Source: Gordonia amicalis NBRC 100051 = JCM 11271 (lineage in GTDB: Bacteria; Actinomycetota; Actinomycetes; Mycobacteriales; Mycobacteriaceae). Taken from it: DNA of 39,947 bases. Numbering within the stretch: the stretch's first letter is position 1; each line of letters starts with the position of its first letter. The position numbers and the translations under genes are program-made. Below, one piece after another: positions 25,414-33,544 of the stretch. Under the pieces are notes generated by a model. It worked only from the letters and a program-made list of their open reading frames with translations, searched no databases and was not told where the DNA came from. The stretch lies in NCBI RefSeq assembly GCF_000332995.1, contig NZ_BANS01000018.1:1-39947 (forward strand), read 5' to 3'.

Positions 25414-26852
25414 CGGCCGCGGGCGGAGTGCCCACCGTCGTGATCGCCGCGCCGTCGTCGGGCAGCGGCAAGACGACGGTGACGACCGGCCTCATCGGCG
25501 CGTTGCGCGCGGCCGGTCACCGGGTGGCACCGTTCAAGGTCGGTCCCGACTACATCGACCCCGGCTATCACGCCGTCGCCGCCGGGCGTCCGGGCCGCAA
25601 CCTGGACCCGAACCTGGTGGGCGAGGACCTGATCGCGCCCCTGTTCGCCCATGGCGCGGCCGGCGCCGACATCGCCGTCGTCGAAGGGGTGATGGGCCTG
25701 TTCGACGGCCGGATCACCAGCGATGAGGTCGGCGCGGCCGGCACCGACGCGCTGGGCATCGGCTCGACCGCGCACGTGGCGTCGATCATCGGTGCGCCCG
25801 TCGTGCTGGTCGTCGACGCCGGCGGACACAGCCAGTCCCTCGCCGCAGTGCTGCACGGGTTCCTGTCCTACGACTCCTCGGTGCACATCGCCGGGGTCAT
25901 CCTCAACCGCGTCGGCTCGCCGCGGCACGAGATGGTGCTGCGCCAGGCGTGCGCCCGCGTCGGTGTTCCGGTGTTCGGAGTGGTGCGACGCGATCCGTCC
26001 CTGACCGTGCCGTCCCGCCACCTCGGACTGATCCCCGCGGCCGAACGCAGCGCCGACGCGGTCGCCGCGGTGGCGTCGATGACCGATCACTTGCGGGACT
26101 CCCTCGACCTCCCGGCGATCGTGGCCGCCGCGCGGCAGCGTCGTGTTCCCGACGCCGCACCGTGGTCGGCGGCCGAGGCACTCGCTCCCTATGTGGACGG
26201 CGCCCCGGCCCCGGCTGCGCGGCCCGTCGTCGCGGTCGCCGGGGGAGCGGCGTTCACCTTCGGTTATGCCGAACACGCCGAGATGCTGCGTGCCGCAGGC
26301 GCCGAGGTGGTCGCCTTCGACCCACTCTGTGACCGACTCCCCCCGGATACCGCCGGGGTGGTCATCGGTGGCGGCTTCCCCGAGGAGCACGCCGAGGAAC
26401 TCGGCGCCAACGTCGAGCTGCGTGCCGACCTGCGTGCGCACGCGGCTGCCGGCCGGCCCATCCATGCCGAATGTGCGGGCCTGATCTATCTGGCCGAACA
26501 CCTCGACGGCCGTCCCATGAGCGGTGTCCTCGACATCGCCGGCAGCTTCGGGCCGAGGCTGACGCTGGGGTACCGCGACGCGGTGGCCGTGTCCGACTCG
26601 GTGCTGTTCCGTGCCGGGGAGCGCGTCACCGGGCACGAGTTCCACCGCAGCACCGTGACGGCGGGGGAGGGAGCAGCGACGCCCGCCTGGGCGTGGCGCG
26701 ATGCCGAAGGTCGAGGCGCCACGGACGGCGTCGTCACCACGGCGGTCCACGCGTCGTATCTGCATCTGCATCCGGCGGCCATCCCGGAGGCGCTGCACCG
26801 CTTCCTGGCCCGAGTAGGCTCCAGGTCGTGCACGATGCCGACCAACTGTTAG
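25407..26852 (+). CDS. cobB: Cobyrinate / hydrogenobyrinic acid a,c-diamide synthase CobB
   Basis: Glutamine-dependent ligase amidating carboxylates a and c. About 481 residues. N-terminal P-loop APSSGSGKTT (15-24), APFKVGPDYIDPGYH, VVEGVMGLFDG. C-terminal GATase domain: IHAECAGLIYL with C356 as nucleophile, SGVLD, and a late GHEFHRSTV histidine. The frame is open upstream inside cobO; GTG 25407 is chosen because AAGGG lies 6 nt before it. Its last 25 bp overlap the start chosen for the next gene, the sensor kinase. Confidence 0.95.
   Translation: MVAAAGGVPTVVIAAPSSGSGKTTVTTGLIGALRAAGHRVAPFKVGPDYIDPGYHAVAAGRPGRNLDPNLVGEDLIAPLFAHGAAGADIAVVEGVMGLFDGRITSDEVGAAGTDALGIGSTAHVASIIGAPVVLVVDAGGHSQSLAAVLHGFLSYDSSVHIAGVILNRVGSPRHEMVLRQACARVGVPVFGVVRRDPSLTVPSRHLGLIPAAERSADAVAAVASMTDHLRDSLDLPAIVAAARQRRVPDAAPWSAAEALAPYVDGAPAPAARPVVAVAGGAAFTFGYAEHAEMLRAAGAEVVAFDPLCDRLPPDTAGVVIGGGFPEEHAEELGANVELRADLRAHAAAGRPIHAECAGLIYLAEHLDGRPMSGVLDIAGSFGPRLTLGYRDAVAVSDSVLFRAGERVTGHEFHRSTVTAGEGAATPAWAWRDAEGRGATDGVVTTAVHASYLHLHPAAIPEALHRFLARVGSRSCTMPTNC
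26815..26820 (+). promoter_or_regulatory. -10 element of the DosS-like sensor gene inside cobB
   Basis: TAGGCT ends 7 nt before GTG 26828. It supports that start over the ATG at 26867 and allows sensor expression independent of the cob operon. Confidence 0.35.
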
Positions 26853-28498
26853 ACGCAGGTTCCCCGATGACGGCACGCCGACTGCGCGAGACCCTTGACG
26901 CGTTGGCCACCCACGGTGCCGACGACCCCGATCTGCTGCGTCAGCTCCTCGAGGCCGTGCTCGTCGTCGGGCAGGGCGTCGAACTCGACCGCGCGTTGCA
27001 GCGCATCGTCGAGGTGGCCGCCGGTCTGGTGGATGCGCAGTACGGAGCGCTGGGTGTGCGCGGTCCCGACGGTGGTCTCAGCGAGTTCGTCCACATCGGG
27101 ATCACCGATGCACAGCGGGCGACGATGGGGCATCTGCCGGTGGGCCGGGGCGTTCTGGGGCTGTTGATCGACGACCCACGACTGCACCGCATCCACGACC
27201 TCGGCGCACATCCGACCTCGGTCGGGTTCCCGCCGAATCACCCGCCCATGCACACCTTCCTCGGTGCGCCGATCCTGGTGCGCGGCGAGGTGTTCGGCAG
27301 CATCTACCTCACCGAGAAACGTTCGGCCGACGACTTCTCCGAGGTCGACGAGACGGTCGTCGCCGTACTCGCGGTGGCCGCGGGAATCGCCATCGACAAC
27401 GCCGGACTCTTCGAACGCGCACGGACCCGGCATCGCTGGATGCAGGTGCTGGCCCGTCGCGGTTCGGAACCACTGGCCGGTATCGCGTTGTCCGACACCA
27501 TGTCCCGGATGTGTGTCGACGTCGCCGACCTGGTGGGCGCGGTCGACGTCTTCCTCCTCACCGAACTCGACGGCGAGGTGGAGTTGCGTGGTCACACCGG
27601 TGACCGTCTCGAGATCGACAGCTTCACCGCACCGCCGGCGAACGCCCTGGCCGTCCTGCACGCGGGCTCGATCGCGCCGTCGCTGGTTCGCCGCGGGGCC
27701 CGCTGGACGTCGGTGCAACCGCTGCAGCGGGCGTCGGGAGCGTTCGGCTGGATGCTCATCACCCATCGTGACCGGCCGTACTGGGACGAGGAGGAGATCG
27801 CCGGACTGGCCGGTGTCGCCGAGATCGCCTCGCTGGCGGTGGTCTACGCCGAACAGCAGCAGATCGCCCGCGATCTCGAGGTGCTCGAGGACCGCCACCG
27901 CATCGCGCGGGATCTCCACGACCACGTCATCCAGCGGCTCTTCGCCGTCGGCATGTCGGTGCAGACCCTGCTGGCCGGATCGACCGATCCCGCTGCCGCC
28001 ACCGCGCGTCTCGAACAGATCATGACCGACCTCGATCGCACGATCGCGCAGATCCGGACCTCGATCTTCGATCTGCAGACGGCGACGGCCAACGCCGACG
28101 GTTCGACCCTGCGTCGGCGCGTCCTCGACGTCGTCTCCGAATTGTCCGGGCATGCGTCGATCTCGCCGAGTGTCGAGTTCGACGGTCCCGTCGACACCGT
28201 GGTGCCGGACACGCTGGGACCGCACATCGACGCGGTGCTGCGCGAAGGGCTCAGCAACGCCTTGCGCCATGCGCAGGCCGACCACATCGCGGTGGCGGTC
28301 CGAGCCGACGACGTGCTGACCGTCGAGATCACCGACGACGGCGTCGGCATCGGCACCGACGTCACCTACCGCGGTCTGGAGAACCTGACCCGGCGCGCCG
28401 AGGACTGCGACGGGACGTTCAGCGTGGTCACTCGTCCGCGCGGCAACCGCGACGAGGGCGGGACGACCCTCACCTGGTCGGTGCCGTTCATCGGTTGA
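26828..28498 (+). CDS. DosS/DosT-like haem-GAF sensor histidine kinase
   Basis: About 556 residues: two GAF domains (about 40-205 and 225-365), a HisKA_3 dimerisation domain with RDLHDHVIQRLFAVGMSVQT, and an HATPase domain (EGLSNALRHAQ N-box, ITDDGVG). GAF-A is very close to M. tuberculosis DosS. GFPPNHPPMHTFLG keeps the haem-ligand His (H138 here, H149 in DosS) and GSIYLTEK keeps the distal Tyr (Y160 here, Y171 in DosS), so it should bind haem and sense O2, CO, NO or redox state. Unlike M. tuberculosis, the partner regulator gene is convergent rather than co-transcribed. Start GTG 26828 (ATG 26867 is the alternative). Confidence 0.92.
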   Translation: MHDADQLLDAGSPMTARRLRETLDALATHGADDPDLLRQLLEAVLVVGQGVELDRALQRIVEVAAGLVDAQYGALGVRGPDGGLSEFVHIGITDAQRATMGHLPVGRGVLGLLIDDPRLHRIHDLGAHPTSVGFPPNHPPMHTFLGAPILVRGEVFGSIYLTEKRSADDFSEVDETVVAVLAVAAGIAIDNAGLFERARTRHRWMQVLARRGSEPLAGIALSDTMSRMCVDVADLVGAVDVFLLTELDGEVELRGHTGDRLEIDSFTAPPANALAVLHAGSIAPSLVRRGARWTSVQPLQRASGAFGWMLITHRDRPYWDEEEIAGLAGVAEIASLAVVYAEQQQIARDLEVLEDRHRIARDLHDHVIQRLFAVGMSVQTLLAGSTDPAAATARLEQIMTDLDRTIAQIRTSIFDLQTATANADGSTLRRRVLDVVSELSGHASISPSVEFDGPVDTVVPDTLGPHIDAVLREGLSNALRHAQADHIAVAVRADDVLTVEITDDGVGIGTDVTYRGLENLTRRAEDCDGTFSVVTRPRGNRDEGGTTLTWSVPFIG

Positions 28499-28517
28499 CG
28501 CCGGTCGGCTCCGCGGA

Positions 28518-29183
28518 TCAGCCCTTGGGGTCGCGGAGTTTGGTCGCCATCACCGCGACCTGGGTTCGGCGCTGCATGTCGAGCTTGCCGAGGATGCGGG
28601 ACACGTAGTTCTTGATCGTCTTCTCCGCCAGGAACATCCGTTCGGCGATCTGCCGGTTGGTCAGACCCTCCCCGATGAGGTTGAACACCTCACGCTCCTG
28701 ATGGGTGAGCTCCGCGAGAGGGTCCTTCTCGGCCTGCTTGCCGTCGCGCAACTTGGCCAGCAGGGCAGCGGTCGACCGGTCGTCGAGCAGCGAACCGCCC
28801 TGTCCCACGGTGCGGACCGCGGCCACCAGGTTGTGGCCGAGGATCTGTTTGAGCACGAAGCCCGACGCGCCGGCGAGGACCGCGGCGAGCAGGGCGTCGT
28901 CGTCGGCGTAACTCGTGAGCATCAGGCACTTCACGTTCGGGTCGGCGGCGCGGACGTCGCGGCAGAGTTCGACGCCGTTGCCGTCGGGCAGACGGACGTC
29001 GAGGACCGCCACGTCGGGCTTGGTCGCGAGGATGCCGACCAGTGCCTCACCGACGGACGCGGCCTCGCCGACGACCTCGATGTCGTCAGCGGTGCCGAGG
29101 AGGTCGCGGAGTCCGCGTCGGACGAGCTCGTGGTCGTCGACGAGGTAGACGCGGACCGGGGCGGGGGTCGAATCGTCAGCCAT
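28518..29183 (-). CDS. DosR-like NarL/FixJ response regulator
   Basis: 221 residues. Receiver domain with acidic pocket LVDDHE, phospho-acceptor D62 in [30 protein letters not shown] and the K of FVLKQI. LuxR-type HTH at the C-terminus: [20 protein letters not shown] then [20 protein letters not shown]. The recognition-helix region differs from M. tuberculosis DosR (AEKTVKNYVSRLLAKL) by only a few conservative changes, so a DosR-box-like target is expected. Probable partner of the convergent DosS-like kinase (stops 19 bp apart). Start ATG 29183 with TACGTT 6 nt upstream. Confidence 0.93.
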   Translation of the reverse strand: MADDSTPAPVRVYLVDDHELVRRGLRDLLGTADDIEVVGEAASVGEALVGILATKPDVAVLDVRLPDGNGVELCRDVRAADPNVKCLMLTSYADDDALLAAVLAGASGFVLKQILGHNLVAAVRTVGQGGSLLDDRSTAALLAKLRDGKQAEKDPLAELTHQEREVFNLIGEGLTNRQIAERMFLAEKTIKNYVSRILGKLDMQRRTQVAVMATKLRDPKG

Positions 29184-29189
29184 GGTCTG

Positions 29190-29195
29190 AACGTA
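29190..29195 (-). promoter_or_regulatory. -10 element of the DosR-like gene
   Basis: TACGTT on the minus strand ends 6 nt before ATG 29183; leaderless spacing. The tandem palindromes at 29235-29273 lie about 40-90 bp upstream of this promoter as well as upstream of the desaturase. Confidence 0.4.
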
Positions 29196-29234
29196 CCGGA
29201 CCGTCTCAGCTGCGAGAACTCACGACGCGATGCT

Positions 29235-29273
29235 GTGTCGCCGGCGACAGTGACTTTGTGTCGCGGGCGACAG
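29235..29273. promoter_or_regulatory. Tandem palindromic operators GTGTCGC-NN-GCGACAG
   Basis: Copy 1 at 29235-29250 (GTGTCGCCGGCGACAG; its inner 14 nt form a perfect palindrome) and copy 2 at 29258-29273 (GTGTCGCGGGCGACAG; palindromic arms with GG centre). The offset is 23 bp, about two helical turns, so two dimers could bind one face. The site lies in the 231-bp divergent region between the DosR-like gene and the desaturase. It differs from the DosR-type box, so a second regulator, perhaps TetR-like, is inferred. Confidence 0.6.
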
Positions 29274-29308
29274 CGTCCCGACCGGATTCGCGACGTCGGG
29301 CCCCATGG

Positions 29309-29328
29309 ATGCGGGACTTTCTCCCCAC
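29309..29328 (+). promoter_or_regulatory. DosR-box-like site upstream of the desaturase
   Basis: ATGCGGGACTTTCTCCCCAC contains GGGACTT followed by CCC. The published DosR consensus, as I recall it, is TTSGGGACTWWAGTCCCSAA; the left half-site and WW centre match and the right half keeps CCC. A CAGAGT hexamer at 29351-29356 would put the box near -44, the usual activating position. Site and target gene are inference. Confidence 0.4.
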
Positions 29329-29414
29329 GAGCAACACCCGTCTCCGGGAGCAGAGTGGTTGTCGACGGATTCTCGATCCGCCTGTCCACCCCGAACTTCG
29401 GACCAGGAGAGCAA

Positions 29415-30410
29415 GTGACCACCCTCATCGGACCACCCGAAACGATCGACAACGGGATGACCGGATCGGACCTGCTGCGCGAACTGCTACCCGTGTGCGA
29501 GACCGAGGTGGAGCGTCACATGCGGATGACCAAGGACTGGCACCCGCACGATTACGTGCCGTGGGACGAGGGCCGGAACTTCGCGATGCTCGGCGGCATC
29601 GACTGGGACCCCGAACAGTCGCAGCTGTCGGAGACCGCCAAGGCCGCGATGATCACCAACCTGCTCACCGAGGACAACCTGCCGTCCTACCACCGCGTCA
29701 TCGCCCAGAACTTCAGCCTCGACGACGCGTGGGGCTGGTGGGTCGGCCGCTGGACCGCCGAGGAGAACCGCCACTCCGTGGTCATGCGCGACTACCTGGT
29801 CGTCACCCGCGGCGTCGACCCGGTGGAACTCGAAGAGATCCGGATGGCCCACATGACGGCAGGTTTCAATCCGCTGCCCGAGGACGACGGACAGCGGGAC
29901 CACAGCTTCGACATGCTGTTCGCCGTGGCGTATGTCAGCTTCCAGGAACTCGCGACCCGCGTCTCGCACCGCAACACCGGCAAGGCCTGCGGGGATCCGA
30001 TCGCCGACCGCATGCTGCAGCGCGTCGCCGCCGACGAGAACCTGCACATGCTCTTCTATCGCAACATCGTGGCCGGCGCCCTCGACCTGGTTCCCGACCA
30101 GACGATGGCTGCGATCTACGCGATCGTGTCGAACTTCCAGATGCCCGGCGCCACGATGCCGAACTTCCGGCGCAACGCGGTGCTGATCGCCAAGGGCGGT
30201 ATCTACGACCTGCCGCAGCACATGTCCGAGGTGGTCATGCCGGTGCTGCGCAAGTGGCGCATCTTCGAGCGCGACGACTTCGGTCCGCTCGGTGAGCACT
30301 ACCGCGAACTGCTCGCCGACTTCCTCGAGCAGATGAACATCAAGGTCGAGAAGTTCGAGGCGTCGCGCGAACGCGCCCTGCAGCGCGAGCGGGCACGGGG
30401 CCGGGCATGA
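29415..30410 (+). CDS. Acyl-ACP desaturase (soluble diiron, DesA family)
   Basis: 331 residues, FA_desaturase_2 family. It introduces a double bond into acyl-ACP using O2 and ferredoxin-derived electrons. Diiron ligands appear in order: E86 in LTEDNLPSYH, E117-NRH (ExxH), E178 in SFQELATRVSH and E208-NLH (ExxH). FAMLGG and the long central helices are typical of mycobacterial DesA1/DesA2; which orthologue it is cannot be decided by eye. GTG start 29415 behind AGGAGAG. Overlaps the next small gene by 4 bp (ATGA). In M. tuberculosis no desaturase lies between cobB and cysG. Confidence 0.92.
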   Translation: MTTLIGPPETIDNGMTGSDLLRELLPVCETEVERHMRMTKDWHPHDYVPWDEGRNFAMLGGIDWDPEQSQLSETAKAAMITNLLTEDNLPSYHRVIAQNFSLDDAWGWWVGRWTAEENRHSVVMRDYLVVTRGVDPVELEEIRMAHMTAGFNPLPEDDGQRDHSFDMLFAVAYVSFQELATRVSHRNTGKACGDPIADRMLQRVAADENLHMLFYRNIVAGALDLVPDQTMAAIYAIVSNFQMPGATMPNFRRNAVLIAKGGIYDLPQHMSEVVMPVLRKWRIFERDDFGPLGEHYRELLADFLEQMNIKVEKFEASRERALQRERARGRA

Positions 30411-30691
30411 CTCTCGTGCAGCCGGTCGGGATGGATGAGATCGGGAGTTCCGTGGACGCGTGCGGTTGTGACTCCGGGTTCGTCACGGCGATCTTGATGG
30501 CCGAGGCGGCCGCGGACCGGAACCCGGCCTGGTGGAACGAGATCCGGACCGGCGCCGACGACGCGCTCGACGCGGCCTACTGCAGCTCCAAGCTGCTCGG
30601 TGCGCTGATCCAGTCGGCCGCCCACCGGCTCGGCGTCCCGGCCGCCGACATCTGGGGCCACATCCGCCGCACCGGCGAGCTGCCGCTCTAG
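30407..30691 (+). CDS. Small protein of unknown function coupled to the desaturase
   Basis: 94 residues, family not recognised. Begins MTLVQPVGMDEIGSSVDACG and has an N-terminal Cys-Gly-Cys (C19, C21) plus one later Cys (AAYCSSKLLG). The rest looks like amphipathic helices (FVTAILMAEAAADRNPAWW, ALIQSAAHRLGVPAADIWGH). No signal peptide or membrane helix. The ATG overlaps the desaturase stop as ATGA, so the two are almost certainly co-translated. A role as desaturase partner or metal/thiol accessory is a guess. Codon use resembles its neighbours. Confidence 0.75.
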   Translation: MTLVQPVGMDEIGSSVDACGCDSGFVTAILMAEAAADRNPAWWNEIRTGADDALDAAYCSSKLLGALIQSAAHRLGVPAADIWGHIRRTGELPL

Positions 30692-30731
30692 ATCACACCG
30701 GCTGGACACCGAGGGCCAGGTCTCCGCCCGG

Positions 30732-30737
30732 TAGTGT
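30732..30737 (+). promoter_or_regulatory. -10 element of cysG
   Basis: TAGTGT ends 8 nt before ATG 30746; it overlaps the alternative GTG 30734, arguing against that codon as start. Confidence 0.35.
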
Positions 30738-30745
30738 CACCTCCC

Positions 30746-31945
30746 ATGTCTGGTCACTATCTCGTCGGCCTCGATCTCGCGGGCCGCAGGGTGGTCGTCG
30801 TCGGCGGCGGGTCCGTCGCACAGCGACGGCTGCCGAACCTCATCGCGGCCGGAGCCGTCGTGCACGTCATCGCCGTCGACCCCACGCCGGCCGTCGAGTC
30901 GTTCCAGGGGATCACCGTGACCCGCCGCGCGTACGCCGACGGCGACCTCGAAGGCGCCTGGTACGTGATGGCGTGCACCGACGATCCCGACGTCAACGCG
31001 GCCGTCGTCGCCGAGGCCGAACGCCGCCACACCTTCTGCGTCCGCGCCGACGACGCCCGGTACGGAACCGCGGTCACCCCCGCCTCCGGCCGGCACCGCG
31101 ACGTACAGTTCGGCGTGCTCGCCGGTGGCGACCACAAACTGTCGGCCGCCCTGCGCGCCGCGATCAGCCGCGCCCTGGCCGACGGTTCGCTGTCGGTCGA
31201 CGACGCCGAACCGCACGCCCCCGGCGTCGCGCTGGTCGGCGGCGGTCCCGGCGACCCCGACCTCATCACCGTGCGCGGCCAGCGGCTCCTCGCCGAGGCC
31301 GACGTCGTGGTCGCCGACCGGCTGGCGCCGCCCGAGTTGCTCGCCGAGCTGGGCCCGCAGGTCGAGGTCATCGACGCCGCGAAGGTGCCCTACGGACGCG
31401 CGATGAAGCAGGAGGCCATCAACGACGTCCTCGTCACCAAGGCGAAGGAGGGCAAGTTCGTCGTCCGGCTCAAGGGTGGCGACCCGTACGTCTACGGCCG
31501 CGGCTTCGAGGAGCTGCAGGCCTGTGTCGCCGCCGGCGTGCCGGTCACCGTGGTGCCCGGCATCAGCAGCTCGATCGCCGCACCCGCATCGGCCGGCATC
31601 CCGGTGACCCACCGCGGCGTCACCCACGAGGTGGTCATCGCCTCCGGCCACGTCCCGCCCGGACATCCCGACTCGCTGATCGACTGGTCGGCGATGGGCA
31701 GGTTGCGCGGCACCCTCGTGCTGATGATGGCCGTCGAGCGTGTCGACCTCTTCGCCGACGCCCTGCTCGAGGCCGGCCGGCCCGCCGACACCCCGGTCGC
31801 CCTGATCGAGAACGGATCCCTGCCGACGCAGCGCCTGCTGCGCACCGACCTCGCGCATGCCGCCGAGGTCGCGGCGGCGGAGGGATTGCGCCCGCCGGCC
31901 ATCGTCGTCATCGGTGAGGTCGCCGGGTTCACCGAGGGCTCCTGA
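30746..31945 (+). CDS. cysG: Bifunctional precorrin-2 dehydrogenase / uroporphyrinogen-III C-methyltransferase
   Basis: About 399 residues. The N-terminal NAD-binding domain (VVVVGGGSVAQRRLPNLI, about 16-33) oxidises precorrin-2. The C-terminal SAM-dependent methylase domain has VALVGGGPGDPDLITVRG, VVADRLAPPELL, VRLKGGDPYVYGRGFEE, VVPGISSSIAAPA and GIPVTHR. It makes precorrin-2, the branch point to sirohaem and cobalamin, so it feeds CobO/CobB/CobQ in this window. Close to M. tuberculosis Rv2847c, which normally follows cobB directly; here four genes intervene. Confidence 0.95.
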   Translation: MSGHYLVGLDLAGRRVVVVGGGSVAQRRLPNLIAAGAVVHVIAVDPTPAVESFQGITVTRRAYADGDLEGAWYVMACTDDPDVNAAVVAEAERRHTFCVRADDARYGTAVTPASGRHRDVQFGVLAGGDHKLSAALRAAISRALADGSLSVDDAEPHAPGVALVGGGPGDPDLITVRGQRLLAEADVVVADRLAPPELLAELGPQVEVIDAAKVPYGRAMKQEAINDVLVTKAKEGKFVVRLKGGDPYVYGRGFEELQACVAAGVPVTVVPGISSSIAAPASAGIPVTHRGVTHEVVIASGHVPPGHPDSLIDWSAMGRLRGTLVLMMAVERVDLFADALLEAGRPADTPVALIENGSLPTQRLLRTDLAHAAEVAAAEGLRPPAIVVIGEVAGFTEGS

Positions 31946-31986
31946 GCCCGGACATCGGGTGAGCGGGGACACCGAACCAACGGGGA

Positions 31987-32017
31987 TTGGCACATCGGCG
32001 CGCTCGGCCGGTACCGT
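31987..32017 (+). promoter_or_regulatory. efpA promoter
   Basis: TTGGCA (31987-31992) and TACCGT (32012-32017) with a 19-bp spacer. The -10 ends 8 nt before ATG 32026, so the transcript is probably leaderless. One of few promoters here with a recognisable -35. Confidence 0.45.
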
Positions 32018-32025
32018 CGTGCCTT

Positions 32026-33528
32026 ATGTCGACTCCCGGATCCGTGCACGCTGGAGCTGTGGACAACTCCCAGTTCCGTCCGGTCTTCGGACTGCCGATC
32101 CTGGTGCTGTCCGGAATGCAGCTTCTCATGGTGCTCGACGGCACTGTCGCGGCGCTGGCACTCCCACGCATCCGCGATGCCCTGAGCCTCTCCGAATCGA
32201 GCGCGAACTGGGTCATCAGCAGCTATGTCCTGGCCTTCGGCGGGCTGATGCTGCTGGGTGGCCGTCTCGGCGACACCTTCGGTCGCAAGCGGATGTTCAT
32301 GGTGGGCGTCGTGGCGTTCACCCTGACCTCACTGCTCTGCGGACTGGCGTGGAACGAGGCGAGCCTGATCGTCGGCCGCGCGCTGCAGGGCGCGTCGGCG
32401 GCGGTGGCCGCGCCCACCGCGATGGCGCTGGTCGCGACCACCTTCGCGCCGGGTAAACCCCGTAGCCAGGCCTTCGCGATCTACGCGGCGATGACGGGTG
32501 TCGGCTCGGTGGCCGGGCTGATCCTCGGCGGTGTGCTGACCGAGGTGTCGTGGCGCCTCGTGTTCCTCATCAACGTGCCCATCGGACTGGTCGTCGTCAT
32601 CGGTGCGATGCTCGCGCTGCGTGAGTCGCAGGGGGAACGGTTGCCCCTCGACGTCCCCGGCGCGGTGCTCGGCACCCTCGGCTGCACCCTGCTGGTGCTC
32701 GGTGTCAACGAGGGGCCCAACGGGTGGGACTCGCCGGTCGTGATCGTCTCGTTCGTGCTCGGCGCACTGGCACTCATCGCCTTCGTGATCGTCGAGCGCC
32801 GCGCTCCCAACCCGATCCTGCCGTTCTCCCTGTTCGACAACAGCTCACGCGTCGCGGCACTGCTGGCGATCCTGTTCGCCAGCATGATCATGATGTGCAT
32901 GGCGGTCTTCATCTCGCTCTACCTGCAGGGCATCTTGAAGTACTCGCCGATCCAGAGCGGTCTGGCGGTCGTCCCGTTCGCCTTCGGTCTCGGAATCGCC
33001 GCGGCGATCGCGTCGAAACTCGCCCTGATGGTCCAGCCCCGCTGGCTGGTCCTGGTCGGCGGTGCGGTCATCCTCGCCGGCTGCTTCTATGCGTCGTCGA
33101 TCGCCACCGATGCGCCCGATTACTTCCCGGGCATCTTCATCCCGGTCGTCGTGATCGGCTTCGGTGTGGGGCTCGCGGTGATCCCGCTGACCCTGGCCGT
33201 GGTCGCCGGCGTCGGACCCCATGAGATCGGTCCGCTGACCGCCCTCGCACAGGTCGCCCAGAACCTCGGCGGTGCTGTCGGTCTGGTCGTGGTCGGTGCG
33301 CTGGTGACGTCGCGGGCGCTGTCCAGGGGCGGCACCACCGAACCGGTCGAGACCATGAATCCCGCCCAGCTGGCGGCCCAGGCGGAGGGTTACGGTCTCG
33401 CCTTCGCGGCCTGCGCCGGTATCGCGGTCATCGCCGCGATCGTGGTCCTGTTCATGCGGTTCACCCCTGAGCAGGTCGCCGAGGGGCAGGCGGCCCAGGA
33501 AGCCGCCGACGCGGGCGTCGACAAGTGA
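32026..33528 (+). CDS. efpA: EfpA-like MFS drug efflux transporter (DHA2, 14 TM)
   Basis: About 500 residues with 14 predicted hydrophobic helices. Major-facilitator motifs: motif C-like MVLDGTVAALALPRI in helix 1, WVISSYVLAFGGLMLLGGRL then GDTFGRKRMF (motif A), GRALQGASAAVAAPT, and GSVAGLILGGVLTEVSWRLV. Ends in a charged cytoplasmic tail. Matches M. tuberculosis EfpA (Rv2846c) in sequence and position, with a shorter N-terminus. Proton-driven efflux in the cytoplasmic membrane; EfpA is induced by isoniazid in mycobacteria. Convergent with yaaA. Confidence 0.93.
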   Translation: MSTPGSVHAGAVDNSQFRPVFGLPILVLSGMQLLMVLDGTVAALALPRIRDALSLSESSANWVISSYVLAFGGLMLLGGRLGDTFGRKRMFMVGVVAFTLTSLLCGLAWNEASLIVGRALQGASAAVAAPTAMALVATTFAPGKPRSQAFAIYAAMTGVGSVAGLILGGVLTEVSWRLVFLINVPIGLVVVIGAMLALRESQGERLPLDVPGAVLGTLGCTLLVLGVNEGPNGWDSPVVIVSFVLGALALIAFVIVERRAPNPILPFSLFDNSSRVAALLAILFASMIMMCMAVFISLYLQGILKYSPIQSGLAVVPFAFGLGIAAAIASKLALMVQPRWLVLVGGAVILAGCFYASSIATDAPDYFPGIFIPVVVIGFGVGLAVIPLTLAVVAGVGPHEIGPLTALAQVAQNLGGAVGLVVVGALVTSRALSRGGTTEPVETMNPAQLAAQAEGYGLAFAACAGIAVIAAIVVLFMRFTPEQVAEGQAAQEAADAGVDK

Positions 33529-33544
33529 CCGACGATCAGTCGGT
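33528..33544. terminator. Hairpin spanning the convergent stops of efpA and yaaA
   Basis: ACCGAC-GATCA-GTCGGT forms a perfect 6-bp stem with a 5-nt loop. The efpA stop ends at its first base, and the yaaA stop (complement 33536-33538) lies in the loop. Candidate bidirectional terminator, but there is no U-run. Confidence 0.35.

Noticed and set aside
29264..29282. Second DosR-like box (GGG...GTCCCGA) near the tandem palindromes
   Set aside because: Half-site spacing is off by one and it is largely explained by palindrome copy 2.
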